Assembly: GCA_028707085.1 (NCBI GenBank)
Contig: JAQTUW010000004.1
Coordinates: 87,733-151,732 of the forward strand
DNA length: 64,000 bases
Reading direction: 5' to 3'
From: Methylococcales bacterium
GTDB taxonomy: Bacteria > Pseudomonadota > Gammaproteobacteria > Methylococcales > Methylomonadaceae
A model generated the notes under the pieces. It saw only the letters and a program-made list of their open reading frames with translations, was not told where the DNA came from and did not search any database. Of the stretch, positions 1-9,565 are shown in pieces (within the stretch, counting starts at the first letter, position 1; every line of letters begins with the position of its first letter). Both the position numbers and the translations under genes were made by a program.

Positions 1-1410
1 GGAAGTACTTAAAATACAATATATAAAACAACCCAGAGCAATATTGGTGGCCAGGGATAGAATGGGAAGGGTCAGATACTGGGATAGATTGATGTAATTC
101 AAAGCCAGCACCATGACAAGCGCGGAGAAAAATGGTCTGAGCCAGACTCTGAATAGTCTCAAAAATTTTATATTGTTTATGCCTTTTATGCCATTGTAGA
201 ATAAAATTATAGTCACGAAATATATTAATGCCCGGCCCAGCAATATGCCATCCAGGCCAGATTTTAAAACTAATGCCAGATATAATAAGATACCGATACC
301 AAACACGGTTAAAAACACGTTGCTGATCGCTACCCATTTGACCCTGCCGTTAACCTGCAGGAAGCCTTTGAATATCTCTGAAAAAACCTGTAGCGTTACA
401 GAATAAATGGTAAGCTGTAAAATATGTGGCGCGGCCTGCCATTTATCGCCAAGCGCTAAAAAAACGACTGTGTCCGACAAATACCAGAGTCCTGCCAGCA
501 TAGGAAATATCAATGTCGATACCAGACCGTTTACTGTCACAAAAGCATTAGTTAATCTTTCGGAATCCCCAAGCAATTTTGCATACCCGGAATAAATGGG
601 GGACAAAACGGGATATATAAGTTCTACAGCCGGCAAATTGGCCAGATCGGCCGCCATGGTCGACAGGCCTATCATTTCAGCGCCCAAAAATTTTCCGATA
701 ATGATTGAGTCGGATTTGGCGCGTAAATAGCCGATAATATTGCCCGATAGCATCCATTTGCTAAACTTCCATTGTTCCCGAAAGTTCGAAAACTGAAATG
801 ATGGCCGGTATTTTGAAAAGACATAACTGAATAATACGTCTGTAACCCTGGTCGTAATCATGCCGTAGATTAATGCCCAGTAAGTTTGTAGTGTATAAGC
901 AAAATAGACTGTGACGGCAAAGCTTAGTAATTTTTGAGAGAAACCATGCAGGAATAATAAATTAAATTTTAACTCCTTGTTTAGTTGTACCATTCCGATA
1001 TTTCTGAATCCGGTAAGGGCAAAAAAGAAGGAGAAGAACTGTAGGGCATAATCCAGTCTCGGTTCATTTAAAAATACTGACAATTGTTTTGAAAAGATAA
1101 ATGAAGATGAGCCTAATATTAAATAAATTATTACGTTAATGGTCCAGGCGGTGTTATAGTCAACGCGGCGTACCTCTTTCTTGTTTATCAGGTATGAACC
1201 AGCTCCAAATTCCAGTAAATTTTCAACCAGACCGATGGCGATTGTTAATAGTGCGATCAGACCGTAACTTTCAGGCGCTAGAATTCTGGCAACAATCAGG
1301 GTGCTTAAAATGCCCATAAATCTTGAAATCCATTGCAGCATGGCCAGCCATATTGCGCCCTGCATGACCTTTCTACTTATGCTTGGATTTCCTGAGTCTT
1401 CTTGCGTCAT
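1..1410 (-). CDS. Wzx-like polysaccharide flippase, C-terminus cut by window edge
   Basis: An uninterrupted frame of 470 codons starts at ATG 1410-1408 and runs off the left edge without a stop. The protein is strongly hydrophobic with many predicted membrane segments. It begins with MTQEDSGNPS, then a positively charged stretch, then AIWLAMLQWISRFMGI, the usual entry of the MOP-superfamily polysaccharide transporters (PST/WzxC-like). It also has the typical early motif LVARILAPESYGLIA-like segment (here IVARILAPESYGLIAL). The family flips lipid-linked oligosaccharide repeat units across the inner membrane. Glycosyltransferases at 4894 and 6191 support a surface polysaccharide context. The substrate cannot be inferred. 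At least a few tens of C-terminal residues are probably missing. Confidence 0.8.
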   Translation of the reverse strand, partial: MTQEDSGNPSISRKVMQGAIWLAMLQWISRFMGILSTLIVARILAPESYGLIALLTIAIGLVENLLEFGAGSYLINKKEVRRVDYNTAWTINVIIYLILGSSSFIFSKQLSVFLNEPRLDYALQFFSFFFALTGFRNIGMVQLNKELKFNLLFLHGFSQKLLSFAVTVYFAYTLQTYWALIYGMITTRVTDVLFSYVFSKYRPSFQFSNFREQWKFSKWMLSGNIIGYLRAKSDSIIIGKFLGAEMIGLSTMAADLANLPAVELIYPVLSPIYSGYAKLLGDSERLTNAFVTVNGLVSTLIFPMLAGLWYLSDTVVFLALGDKWQAAPHILQLTIYSVTLQVFSEIFKGFLQVNGRVKWVAISNVFLTVFGIGILLYLALVLKSGLDGILLGRALIYFVTIILFYNGIKGINNIKFLRLFRVWLRPFFSALVMVLALNYINLSQYLTLPILSLATNIALGCFIYCILSTS

Positions 1411-1716
1411 ATAAATTTTTACATACAAAATTAAGGATCATATCCGCCCAAATCGCGATGAGAGGGTGTGCTGATTGTTTTGGAGCGGCTTTGGGGCAAT
1501 CAAAAGCCTGATACGCGTCTGCTTGGCCTGGCGGAAAGCGTTATTGATCAGCAAAGATGCCTGGAATTTGGCGGAACCTGTCCATTGTTCAAAAAATTGG
1601 CTGTTGCTCTAGACAACTCAAAAGCGATAGTCATGATTTAGGTTCCCATGTTTATGGGGTATGTTCAGTAAAGGTATTTAAGCATAGCATGTATGGCAAA
1701 TGTGTAGGTAGTCCGA
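1411..1716. other. Intergenic stretch with possible gene debris
   Basis: No intact gene is visible. A short plus-strand frame from about 1470 to 1640 reads plausibly (it contains RLLGLAESVIDQQRCLEFG) but has no start codon and matches nothing I recognise, so it may be the tail of a deleted gene. The right end carries the 12-mer TTTCGAGGTTCC at 1721-1732, which recurs at 11106 and 28050 and looks like a mobile-element end. Confidence 0.35.
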
Positions 1717-2064
1717 ATGTTTTCGAGGTTCCCCATAATAGTGAATATGAGCCCCCTTGATACAGGAAAACGCAATAGGATTTTAAACAGCTGTCAAACG
1801 ATTGTATTTGCTTTTCGGGGTGAGTTGGTAGCCAGGACTAATACGCATGCTTGGAGAAAGGCGTTGCGGAGAGCGGGGATCAAGGATTTTCGCTGGCATG
1901 ATCTGCGGCATACCTGGGCAAGCTGGCATGTGCAAAATGGTACGCCATTACATGTTTTGAAGGAACCAGGGTCTTGAAAAGACATGACGAGGGTCATGCG
2001 TTATGCCCATTTATCGGCGGATCACTTGGCGGAGTATGTCAGTAAAATCCAAAATTTCACATGA
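1717..2064 (+). pseudogene. Tyrosine recombinase (phage-type integrase) remnant
   Basis: Only the C-terminal catalytic part survives. The segment [19 protein letters not shown] is the conserved box containing the catalytic H-x-x-R of tyrosine recombinases. An in-frame TGA at 1975-1977 sits where a Trp would be expected (GSW). After it the same frame continues as KDMTRVMRYAHLSADHLAEY to TGA 2062-2064, restoring the C-terminal Y-containing motif. The N-terminal arm-binding and core-binding domains are absent. It lies just past the 3' end of tRNA-Lys, a classic attachment site, so it is probably the last trace of an integrated island. It is non-functional unless the stop is read through. Confidence 0.8.
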
Positions 2065-2093
2065 CATATTTACGACAGGCCGGATTTTAGACA

Positions 2094-2127
2094 TAAAAAA
2101 ACCAGCCGACACATGTGTCTAACTGGT
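2094..2127 (-). terminator. Rho-independent terminator of tRNA-Lys
   Basis: On the minus strand an AACCAG/CTGGTT outer stem encloses a GACACA/TGTGTC stem and is followed by a run of seven T (2095-2101 on the complement). It lies about 20 bases beyond the tRNA 3' end. Confidence 0.75.
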
Positions 2128-2146
2128 TGATTTATATCGATATAGA

Positions 2147-2222
2147 TGGTGGGTCGTGTGCGATTCGAACGCACGACCATCGCATTAAAAGTGCGGTGCT
2201 CTACCGGCTGAGCTAACGACCC
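2147..2222 (-). tRNA. tRNA-Lys (anticodon UUU)
   Basis: On the minus strand the 76-nt gene begins GGGTCGTTAGCTCAG and has an anticodon loop CTTTTAA with TTT at its centre. Its T-arm contains GTTCGAATC, the acceptor ends ACGACCC, and the 3' CCA is encoded (2147-2149). All four stems pair. A dead tyrosine recombinase lies immediately past its 3' end, so this gene has probably served as an integration site. Confidence 0.97.
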
Positions 2223-2235
2223 AAACGATCCAGAT

Positions 2236-2263
2236 ATTATATCCTATTTTTATTTTGTTGCAA
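2236..2263 (-). promoter_or_regulatory. Sigma-70-type promoter for tRNA-Lys
   Basis: On the minus strand TTGCAA (2263-2258) and a perfect TATAAT (2241-2236) are separated by 16 bases. The -10 box lies 14 bases before the tRNA 5' end, a spacing typical of stable-RNA promoters. Confidence 0.75.
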
Positions 2264-2500
2264 CAATTTAATAATATTTGCCGGTTGTCTGGATGTTTTG
2301 TAAGTTGACAAATGAATTTTTGTCTTTTTAAATCAATTAAATAGTGCTATATGAAATGAGCTTGGCATCTGTTTTGATGCGCTTTGCTCAAACCAGGGGC
2401 GGAGTAGCTTGTCTGCTATTTTCCGGGTAAGAAAATTGTGGCGAAGGACGGTCACACTAGGCAGTATATCCCGCTTGTTCTTTAGCCAGCTACCTTTGGC

Positions 2501-2776
2501 ATGTCGATGAATATATTCGCTTTATTGTTAATGGCCATAACACTGCTCTGTCAGGCTGGCTGTTCAGTTACTAGAAGTCAGGCAGCAAAAAACGAATTCA
2601 AGAAACTGTATCCTTGCCCGGTCAATGGTAATAGAAGGGGGCCGTGTCCAGGATATGTAATAGACCATATCACACCGCTTGCCTGCGGGGGCGAGGACGC
2701 GCCTGGAAACATGCAGTGGCAAACGCAGGCAGAAGGCAAGGCCAAAGACCGGTGGGAACGTAAGGGATGTGATTGA
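2501..2776 (+). CDS. Exported HNH-endonuclease-like small protein
   Basis: A 91-residue protein. The N-terminus is a hydrophobic signal segment ending CQAGC, which may be a lipoprotein signal although the lipobox is imperfect. The mature part carries YVIDHITPLACGG followed by NMQWQT and a C-terminal AKDRWERKGC. This is the layout of the small HNH-nuclease family found as secreted or lipoprotein-like orphans in many proteobacteria, where DH is the catalytic/metal pair. Starts at 2501 and 2507 are both possible. It ends 4 bases from the end of convergent argH. The biological role is unknown; periplasmic DNA or RNA degradation is a guess from the fold and export signal. Confidence 0.75.
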   Translation: MSMNIFALLLMAITLLCQAGCSVTRSQAAKNEFKKLYPCPVNGNRRGPCPGYVIDHITPLACGGEDAPGNMQWQTQAEGKAKDRWERKGCD

Positions 2777-2780
2777 ATGC

Positions 2781-4166
2781 CTATAATTGTGCTCTTGCCG
2801 TGGTAATCGCCTGGCGAACCGTTTCCGGGGCTGTGCCGCCTATGTGTTTTCGTGATGCTACCGAGCCTTCAAGCTTAAGTGTATCGAAAACATCTACGTT
2901 TATCGTGCCGGAAAAGGCTTGTAATTCGGGCAGGCTTAATTCCGACAGATCCCGGTCGGTGTCGAGACCTAGACGCACAGCCTGTCCGACTACCTCATGC
3001 GCATCCCGAAACGCCATGCCTTTGCGTACCAGATAATCGGCCAGATCAGTGGCTGTAGCAAAGCCGCGTTTTGCGGCCTGATACATATTGGCGCGTTTAG
3101 GTTTGATATTCGGCATCATGTCGGCAAATGCGCGAAGGGAATTAATCAGGGTATCCACGGTATCGAACAACGGTTCCTTGTCTTCCTGATTATCCTTGTT
3201 ATAGGCCAGTGGCTGACTTTTCATCAGCATCAGCAGAGACATTAAATGTCCGGCAACCCTGCCGGATTTGCCGCGTACCAGTTCAGGTACGTCTGGGTTT
3301 TTCTTTTGCGGCATAATCGAGGAACCTGTGCAGAATGCATCGGGAATTTCGATAAAATTGAATTGGGCGCTGGTCCAAAGCACCAGTTCTTCGGAAAATC
3401 GGGATAAATGCAGCATGATCAGGCTGCCGGCGGCAGTGAATTCTATCGCAAAATCGCGGTCGCTAACCGAATCGAGCGAATTGTTTGATGGTCTGCTGAA
3501 TCCGAGCAGTTCTGCCGTCATGTAACGGTCGATGGGATAACTGGTTCCAGCCAGTGCGGCGGCGCCCAAGGGCATGACGTTGATACGCTTGCTGCAATCC
3601 TGTAAGCGTTCCTTGTCCCGGCAGAGCATTTCAAACCAGGCCATCAGATGATGGCCAAAGGTCACAGGTTGCGCTACCTGCAAGTGGGTGAAGCCGGGCA
3701 TGATCGTGTCAGCTTCGCGTTCGGCCAGATTTAGCAGGGCTAATTGCAAGCGTTGCAATTGATCAAGTATCGTGCCGATTGCCTGACGCAAATACAAGCG
3801 AATGTCGGTCGCCACCTGATCGTTCCGCGAGCGGCCGGTGTGCAGTTTTTTGCCGGCTATGCCAATCAGTTCGGTGAGGCGGGCTTCAATATTCATATGC
3901 ACATCTTCCTGCTTTACCGACCAGACAAATTCGCCGCGCTCAATTTCAGTGCTGATCTGTTGCAGTCCGCATTGAATGTCGGATAGCTCTTGATCACTGA
4001 GAATGCCGATTTTGCAGAGCATGGCGGCATGCGCCAATGAGCCTTGAATATCCTGCTGCGCCATACGGCAATCGAAGTTGACCGAAGAGGTAAATTCTTC
4101 GACGAAGGCGTCGGTAGCCTCGGCAAAACGGGCGCTGGAAAGTTTTTCGGTGTTGACACTAGTCAT
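2781..4166 (-). CDS. argH: Argininosuccinate lyase
   Basis: A 461-residue cytoplasmic enzyme that splits argininosuccinate into arginine and fumarate, the last step of arginine synthesis. The superfamily signature [11 protein letters not shown] lies near residue 280, [13 protein letters not shown] near residue 112 and [12 protein letters not shown] near residue 167. Length and motifs match the family in full. The start at ATG 4166 gives the expected short N-terminal extension before the SARFAEATD segment. No arg gene lies beside it in this window. Confidence 0.96.
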   Translation of the reverse strand: MTSVNTEKLSSARFAEATDAFVEEFTSSVNFDCRMAQQDIQGSLAHAAMLCKIGILSDQELSDIQCGLQQISTEIERGEFVWSVKQEDVHMNIEARLTELIGIAGKKLHTGRSRNDQVATDIRLYLRQAIGTILDQLQRLQLALLNLAEREADTIMPGFTHLQVAQPVTFGHHLMAWFEMLCRDKERLQDCSKRINVMPLGAAALAGTSYPIDRYMTAELLGFSRPSNNSLDSVSDRDFAIEFTAAGSLIMLHLSRFSEELVLWTSAQFNFIEIPDAFCTGSSIMPQKKNPDVPELVRGKSGRVAGHLMSLLMLMKSQPLAYNKDNQEDKEPLFDTVDTLINSLRAFADMMPNIKPKRANMYQAAKRGFATATDLADYLVRKGMAFRDAHEVVGQAVRLGLDTDRDLSELSLPELQAFSGTINVDVFDTLKLEGSVASRKHIGGTAPETVRQAITTARAQL

Positions 4167-4893
4167 AAAAGTACAGGAAACGATAGGCTAAAGGATTGAT
4201 GAATTTGTAAAAACTCACTAAAACAGGCGACAATGAGAAGCTGATATGGCAAGGAAAAAAGCAGTTATTTTAAATGATAAATCTGGATATTTATAAAATC
4301 CAGATTTATCAATAACATGAGCATTGATGCATTACAATATCATAGACTTGGTGTGCTGTACAAGACAGATTCGTTCGATTTAACCGGCTATTATCATTTC
4401 CAAAATATGCAGCGCAGGTAGTTCCTGCGGTGGAAAAAGCAGGTTGACAGGCCGATAGCGGGATGAGGCGTCTGCTTTTTGGAGGGATGAAGGTTTAACT
4501 AATTGTAATACTGGTTCCTGCAAATACTGGATCGGTTTGGCCGGCGGAAATGATGTCATTATCCCGGGCAGTAACAATGGGCGGCAGGTCAGCAAAAGCA
4601 GCCGGCATTGATTGCCGGATTGGCGTGGTGTTTTAACGGGAGCATACAGAAAAGGGCAACCCGAATTGGCTGGTTTTCATGGTGTGCAAAAATGCAATTG
4701 CACGGGGGCGTCGGGTTTGAATTGCCGGTTTGGCAGGCTGCCGCCGGGTGACGGAAAGAAGGCAGCCACTACTTTTCAGATGAGAAGGTGGTAGAATGTC
4801 CACTTGCTGAAATATGATTGGCGGATTGTCTCGAAGCTTGTGAACTAGCTAGGTTTATTAATAATAAAATGCAGTTTTAATGTTATTTTTATT
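4167..4893. other. Intergenic region, no confident gene
   Basis: About 730 bases separate argH from a glycosyltransferase. Short frames exist on both strands (for example 4380-4595 minus and 4612-4794 plus) but they lack ribosome-binding sites, domain signatures or convincing codon use. Bases 4260-4320 contain a short AT-rich inverted repeat (AAATCTGGATATTTATAAAATCCAGATTT, quoted here as arms AAATCTGGAT and ATCCAGATTT) that could form a hairpin. I see nothing else. Confidence 0.4.
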
Positions 4894-5916
4894 ATGGATA
4901 AATATTCAGCTATCTGGCATATGAGTTATGTGCTCAAGATGGGATTTGTGTTTTTAAACAGGATATATCCAATGTTTTATTTTATTAATAAGTTGAGAAG
5001 CAGGTTTAATAAGATTGTCTTTAACAATTCATGCAATAAAATTCGTTTAACCAGGCCCATAAAGTATCAATATCGCGATGATATAAGAATATTGTCTCTA
5101 TTGCATCACGATGCGGTTGATATGTATTTGCTGGCCATAAAATCTTTTTTATACAATTTTACAGTCGGATCGGTCTATGTCCTGAATGATGGAAGCCTGA
5201 CGGAAAGCGACATCGAACTTTTAGAGCACCATATACCAAAGATTACCATTCAGCATATCAAAAATATTGACACCACCGGATTTCCGGTTGGTAATGTCTG
5301 GGAGAGACTGCTTTATTATATTGATTTGTCTAAGGATGCCTATGTTATACAATTGGATTCAGATACCTTATCCATGAAGCCGATGCTGGATCTGCATCAG
5401 GCGATCAAGGATGAACGCGGATTCGTCATAGGTAACGGGCCGGCCTGGGAAACGGCCATAGACGTGAGTTATATGGCTAATCTGATTGATAACTGGATGG
5501 AGGAATGGCAGGTTTTACATGTTCAGGTTGCTGCGGAACGTGTTTTTCATTTGCTGCCTTTCTTTGAAAATTCAAGAGGCTATCTTCGGGGTTGCGCAGG
5601 GTTTACCGGTTTGCCGAAAGGACAGGTAAACAGAGAGATGCTCATGGACTTTTCTCAGCAGGTTAGCGCCAGAATCGGCGCCGAAAAATGGAATGAATGG
5701 GGCAGTGAGCAGGTGGCCTGTACTGTCATGATTTCAAAAACCAAGGATGCCATGATTTTGCCATGGTTATCCTATCAGAATTATGGCTTTCCAAGTTTGT
5801 ACAAGGAAAGTCTGGTGACGGCTTCCCTTGCTCATTTTATCGGCACAAACCGGTTTGCTGACCTGACTTATCGGAATCTATGCCTGAGTTTTATTAAAGA
5901 CTATGACGGTAAATAA
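4894..5916 (+). CDS. GT-A-fold glycosyltransferase-like protein
   Basis: 340 residues, possibly starting later (ATG at 4921 or 4972). The central QLDSDTL motif near residue 153 is a DxD-type nucleotide-sugar/metal site. Before it, SVYVLNDGSLTESDIELLE resembles the start of a GT-A fold. GNGPAWE and the downstream GCAGFTGLPKG stretch suggest an acceptor region. It fits the loosely defined GT8/GT-like proteins seen among surface-polysaccharide genes. Donor and acceptor are unknown. The gene is AT-rich compared with the housekeeping genes around it, common for transferred polysaccharide genes. It stands alone, followed by a MITE. Confidence 0.6.
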   Translation: MDKYSAIWHMSYVLKMGFVFLNRIYPMFYFINKLRSRFNKIVFNNSCNKIRLTRPIKYQYRDDIRILSLLHHDAVDMYLLAIKSFLYNFTVGSVYVLNDGSLTESDIELLEHHIPKITIQHIKNIDTTGFPVGNVWERLLYYIDLSKDAYVIQLDSDTLSMKPMLDLHQAIKDERGFVIGNGPAWETAIDVSYMANLIDNWMEEWQVLHVQVAAERVFHLLPFFENSRGYLRGCAGFTGLPKGQVNREMLMDFSQQVSARIGAEKWNEWGSEQVACTVMISKTKDAMILPWLSYQNYGFPSLYKESLVTASLAHFIGTNRFADLTYRNLCLSFIKDYDGK

Positions 5917-6045
5917 AGATAATATGTTTACTGTTCAAAAATAAGGTTATCGATCTTTGCCTGGTGTCTATCTATCCGGAAAACCATGCCGGATGGGGTT
6001 GCTGCCGGGTTTTTTTATAAGGTATGTAACGCTAAGAGCAGGTCG

Positions 6046-6173
6046 GAAAAGAGGTAACCGTTCAGATCTCCCCTCGCTTGGGATAGGCTAAATTTAGGTC
6101 TCGGCAAAAGATAATCAATCTCTTACAGATTGAGTCCGCCTAAATTTGAGGGGCTGAACGGTTACGAAAAGAG
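6046..6173. mobile_element. 112-bp MITE with IS66-type ends and 8-bp target duplication
   Basis: Perfect 12-bp terminal inverted repeats GTAACCGTTCAG (6054-6065) and CTGAACGGTTAC (6154-6165) bound a 112-bp non-coding element. Identical 8-bp direct repeats GAAAAGAG flank it (6046-6053 and 6166-6173). The interior has a second inverted pair (TAAATTT arms) and a TCAATCT/AGATTGA hairpin. Ends starting GTAA with an 8-bp duplication are what is known of the IS66 family, so this is probably a non-autonomous IS66 relative. The end sequence recurs at 62999-63013. Confidence 0.85.
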
Positions 6174-6190
6174 CGCTTGATCAAATAGAC

Positions 6191-7135
6191 TTAGTATCTG
6201 ACTACGCCGAGCAATACAGCCATTAGCTTAAAAAGTTCAAGGGATAAAACTTTTTTGTCTGTTATGCGGAATAAATGCTTCATGTATTCTGAAGGCATAT
6301 TTGACTTTGGAAAGCCGACTCTAATCCCATATAAAACCCAGCGCGAGAATTTCTGTTTACCTTTCTCAAGGCTAATGATCTTTTCCGCCGTTAAATAGTG
6401 TTGATGCAGATCTCTTTCCGAACTCAGGATGCGATCGATTGCATTAACCCGGGCCAGAGCCCCCAAATAAGGACTCATTCTGGATCGGGAAAGCGAATTT
6501 TGAATGACTCTGACATAGTAAAGAGGGTAGTGAATCCGGTAGAAAGCCAAATCATGCAAGGCTGAAACGAGGAACGGGTAGTAATCCTGGCCGCTTCTGT
6601 CATGAGTAAATCCGCCAAGCGCCATAAAAGCATCCTTTTTCCATAAGGAAGCTACCGGCTGAAAGTCGAAATTGATTTCTGCAAGCTGGAAAAAGATGTT
6701 GTCCAATCTGACTGCCGATACTGAAGGCGCGGTTTTATTGTAGATGTCGTCAATTTCATTCTCGCTATAAAATTCCTGGCAATCGCAAATAATACAGGCG
6801 GCGTCCGGATTTTGATTATAAGCGCTTATCTGAAGCTCGAGCTTGGATTGATGCCAAAGGTCATCGCCATCGATAAATGCAATCAGGTCATGACTGGCTT
6901 GCGAAATTGCGGTATTACGGGCCGGGCCCAAGCCGCGATTTTCCTGATGGATTAATTTAAAAGCAGGAAATCTGTTTTGATAGGCGTTTAAAATATCGAT
7001 GGAACCATCCGTGCTGCCGTCGTTCACAACAACCAGTTCATATTCTCTATATGTCTGATTTAAAATGGAATCAAGGGCGATGGCAAGTGTTTCTTCTGCA
7101 TTGTAAACACATAGAACAATGGATACTTTATTCAT
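6191..7135 (-). CDS. Family 2 glycosyltransferase
   Basis: 314 residues. The N-terminus VSIVLCVYNAEETLAIALDS, then VVVNDGSTDGS near residue 36 and AFIDGDDLWHQSKLE near residue 90, are the standard GT2 nucleotide-sugar and DxD motifs. GGFTHDRSGQDYYPF, the acceptor-side ED/QD-type motif, follows near residue 180. There are no membrane segments, so it is a soluble or peripheral cytoplasmic enzyme. It probably adds a sugar to a cell-surface glycan. The specific sugar cannot be told. The gene stop lies 18 bases from the right target duplication of the MITE at 6046-6173. Confidence 0.85.
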   Translation of the reverse strand: MNKVSIVLCVYNAEETLAIALDSILNQTYREYELVVVNDGSTDGSIDILNAYQNRFPAFKLIHQENRGLGPARNTAISQASHDLIAFIDGDDLWHQSKLELQISAYNQNPDAACIICDCQEFYSENEIDDIYNKTAPSVSAVRLDNIFFQLAEINFDFQPVASLWKKDAFMALGGFTHDRSGQDYYPFLVSALHDLAFYRIHYPLYYVRVIQNSLSRSRMSPYLGALARVNAIDRILSSERDLHQHYLTAEKIISLEKGKQKFSRWVLYGIRVGFPKSNMPSEYMKHLFRITDKKVLSLELFKLMAVLLGVVRY

Positions 7136-7250
7136 TACTGTCTCTCATTAAGCTATAATTTTCGAGTTTCTTAAAATGTGGGCTGGTCTTGAATGATGCG
7201 ATGAATTGATCCTGATCGCCGATACGATACAAGCATGAAGTAGTCCGTAT

Positions 7251-9155
7251 TTACCAATGCAAGGCTCTTAAGCGGGGATATTTTTTTCGTTGATGCTCGT
7301 GCATACGGGTCATGACATTTCTGAGGGCTTCCAGTGCATCGACGATATAAGGGCCTTTGTTCAGCATGACGCATTCTGCGCGGACAGCCATCGCCGCATC
7401 GGTAAATTCCGGCCTGGATTTAGTGCCTTTTTTGGCAATCGATTCCAGAACCTGCGTCGCCCAGATCACCGGCACATGAGCCGCTTCGCATAACCATAGC
7501 AACTCTTCCTGAATTTCCGCCAGACGCGCACTGCCCAGTTCAACAGCCAGATCCCCCCTGGCTATCATGATACCCAGACTGTGCCGACCTATGGTGCCCA
7601 GTATGATTTCCGGCAAACTTTTGACTGCGCGGTTGGTTTCGATTTTGGCAATGATGGGCAAATCGGTCGCGCCGCGTTTGGCAAGTTCGCTAATCAGATA
7701 TTCCATATCCGCGAGGGATTCTACAAACGAGAAGCCGATCAGATCGGCATGGCTACAGGCAAAATCCAGATCATCCAGGTCTTTTGCGCTTAAGGCGGGT
7801 AACTCAAGATCGGTTTCAGGAAAATTGATACCTTTGTCGCTTTGAATGGATACCCCATTACTGCGCACCCGCAATACTTTCAATAACAAGCCCTGTTCGG
7901 TAATAGCCTCTACTTCAGCGCCCAGTTTGCCGTCATCGATCCAGACTGGCTGACCAATTTTCAGGCGTTTGATGGCCGAAGACAGGGTGCAGCCAATCTG
8001 CGCCGGTTTGATGAGTGCGCCGGTTTTGTCATATTGTGCGGGCGCCCCCTCTGTTGTACAGTCGGTCAATAATAAACGGTCATCCTTGAATAGCCTGATA
8101 ATCTGCTCCTGGCCATTAAATTCGCCGATATTGCATACGGAATCTGGAGATGATTCATCCGCGGGATTGTCGGTAAAAAGTTCTACCTGACAACCGGAAA
8201 GCAGATAGCTGTTTTGCCGGCAACTGGCCAGCCATTCATCGTCAGAAATTTGTTTTTCGACACACAGGCTGCGCGACTTGTTGCGGGCATCCTTGAATAA
8301 TAATACGCAGCCGGAATTGAGTTTATTGAAAAAATCGGCTGGCAGAGCGATACGAAATGGAGATTGATCAGGGTCATCCGGGTCGGTATTATTGCTCTGT
8401 TGTGAACATAGGATCAGTCGCGCCGGGGTAAGCGTGTGTCCGTAGGCGTCATTCAGGACTTTGATATGATGAATGGCCGGGCCCATTTGAATAGGGCCGG
8501 TTCGGATTTTGTGTCCTGCCAAATCCATTAAAATTCTGCAGGAACGCCCTGTTTCGGCTTCGGCGCGGCGAAGGTTTCTGATCATGGCTTGCCAGATGGG
8601 CGGATCGTCATGGGCGCAGTTTATGCGCGCACCCGTCATGCCTTTTTCCAGCAATGCGCAAATCAGGCTGTAATCCCAGGCGGTTTCCGTGGCCAGGGTG
8701 ACCATGATATGAGCCTTGCTATTTTCAAAATAGGGCCCAAACAGTTCGATAGTGTGTTGTTCCAGCAATTGCTGGCCGCGATTGAAGCCGGATTCACTAG
8801 GGTTTTTGCCCTCGGCGCAGTAATTTTTATCCGTGGCCCGTTTTAGCATGTCTAGAACGGCGTCCAGCGTGGATAATACCGAAGATTCGGCATGACCAAG
8901 AGAGGACAGTCCCACCTGCGTCAGCCGTATTTGTAAATGCCGTAAATCAAACTGGCGAAGCGCCAGATAATGAGCCAGATTGGTCGCGCTTTTGGTAAAG
9001 ACGCCGGAGCGGTAATAATTGCTATAATTTTCAAGGCGCAGTCTGGCATTGTTTACGACTTGGTTCCTGATTTCGCTGACATCATTGAGTAATAGTTCCA
9101 GCGTATCCTGGTAAGGATCCTGAATGCGTTTTAATGGCATGGTCTGATGCGGCAA
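7251..9155 (-). CDS. pyk: Pyruvate kinase, atypical long form without C-terminal domain
   Basis: A 634-residue protein. About 150 residues of helical sequence precede the barrel. Then come MVTLATETAWDYSLI, ARINCAHDDP, DLAGHKIRTG (near 207), IIAKIETNRAVKSLPEI, IMIARGDLAVELG (near 531) and IWATQVLESIAKKGTKSRPE (near 565), which are the substrate and metal-binding motifs of pyruvate kinase. The protein stops soon after the barrel, so the usual C-terminal allosteric domain is missing. A large insertion (the B domain region) contains DDG and fits the family. The enzyme makes ATP and pyruvate from phosphoenolpyruvate. It stands alone in this window. Confidence 0.88.
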   Translation of the reverse strand: MPHQTMPLKRIQDPYQDTLELLLNDVSEIRNQVVNNARLRLENYSNYYRSGVFTKSATNLAHYLALRQFDLRHLQIRLTQVGLSSLGHAESSVLSTLDAVLDMLKRATDKNYCAEGKNPSESGFNRGQQLLEQHTIELFGPYFENSKAHIMVTLATETAWDYSLICALLEKGMTGARINCAHDDPPIWQAMIRNLRRAEAETGRSCRILMDLAGHKIRTGPIQMGPAIHHIKVLNDAYGHTLTPARLILCSQQSNNTDPDDPDQSPFRIALPADFFNKLNSGCVLLFKDARNKSRSLCVEKQISDDEWLASCRQNSYLLSGCQVELFTDNPADESSPDSVCNIGEFNGQEQIIRLFKDDRLLLTDCTTEGAPAQYDKTGALIKPAQIGCTLSSAIKRLKIGQPVWIDDGKLGAEVEAITEQGLLLKVLRVRSNGVSIQSDKGINFPETDLELPALSAKDLDDLDFACSHADLIGFSFVESLADMEYLISELAKRGATDLPIIAKIETNRAVKSLPEIILGTIGRHSLGIMIARGDLAVELGSARLAEIQEELLWLCEAAHVPVIWATQVLESIAKKGTKSRPEFTDAAMAVRAECVMLNKGPYIVDALEALRNVMTRMHEHQRKKYPRLRALHW

Positions 9156-9565
9156 TAGGTGTTTTTTATGTAAGTATCGTCAAATGCAATGATTTGTCAA
9201 CTTAATCCGCTTGGATTAGACGCTTTGAAAACCACGCCGGTGTAGGGTTCGGCATGAATGTTTGACCATTACATGTTCGGTTTCGGCGGCTTTGCGCCGT
9301 TTGCCGGCAGAGTATCGGGGAAGTGTGAGCAAGTACACATTTTTCCGTAACTCATCGGCATTGTAGATGCTGTAAAGGTTTAAAAAACGCAACTATTCAT
9401 CGTTAATAGTTTTACAAAACAAGTGGTTGCAGGGTGCGGTAAGTAACGTACGGCGCATCGTCTTGAAGCTGATGCCTGTGAATGCTGGCGGTGACTTAAT
9501 TTCAGGATGAATGGTTATAAAAAAACCAGGATTTGATGTAAAAATACTAAAAGTGGAGAATAAAA
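9156..9565. other. Intergenic region, nothing recognised
   Basis: 410 bases between divergently oriented pyruvate kinase and a small hypothetical gene. No gene, RNA or strong repeat is visible. It presumably holds the promoters of both neighbours. Confidence 0.4.

Noticed and set aside
4380..4794. Small frames between argH and the glycosyltransferase
   Set aside because: No ribosome-binding sites, no domain, inconsistent codon use.
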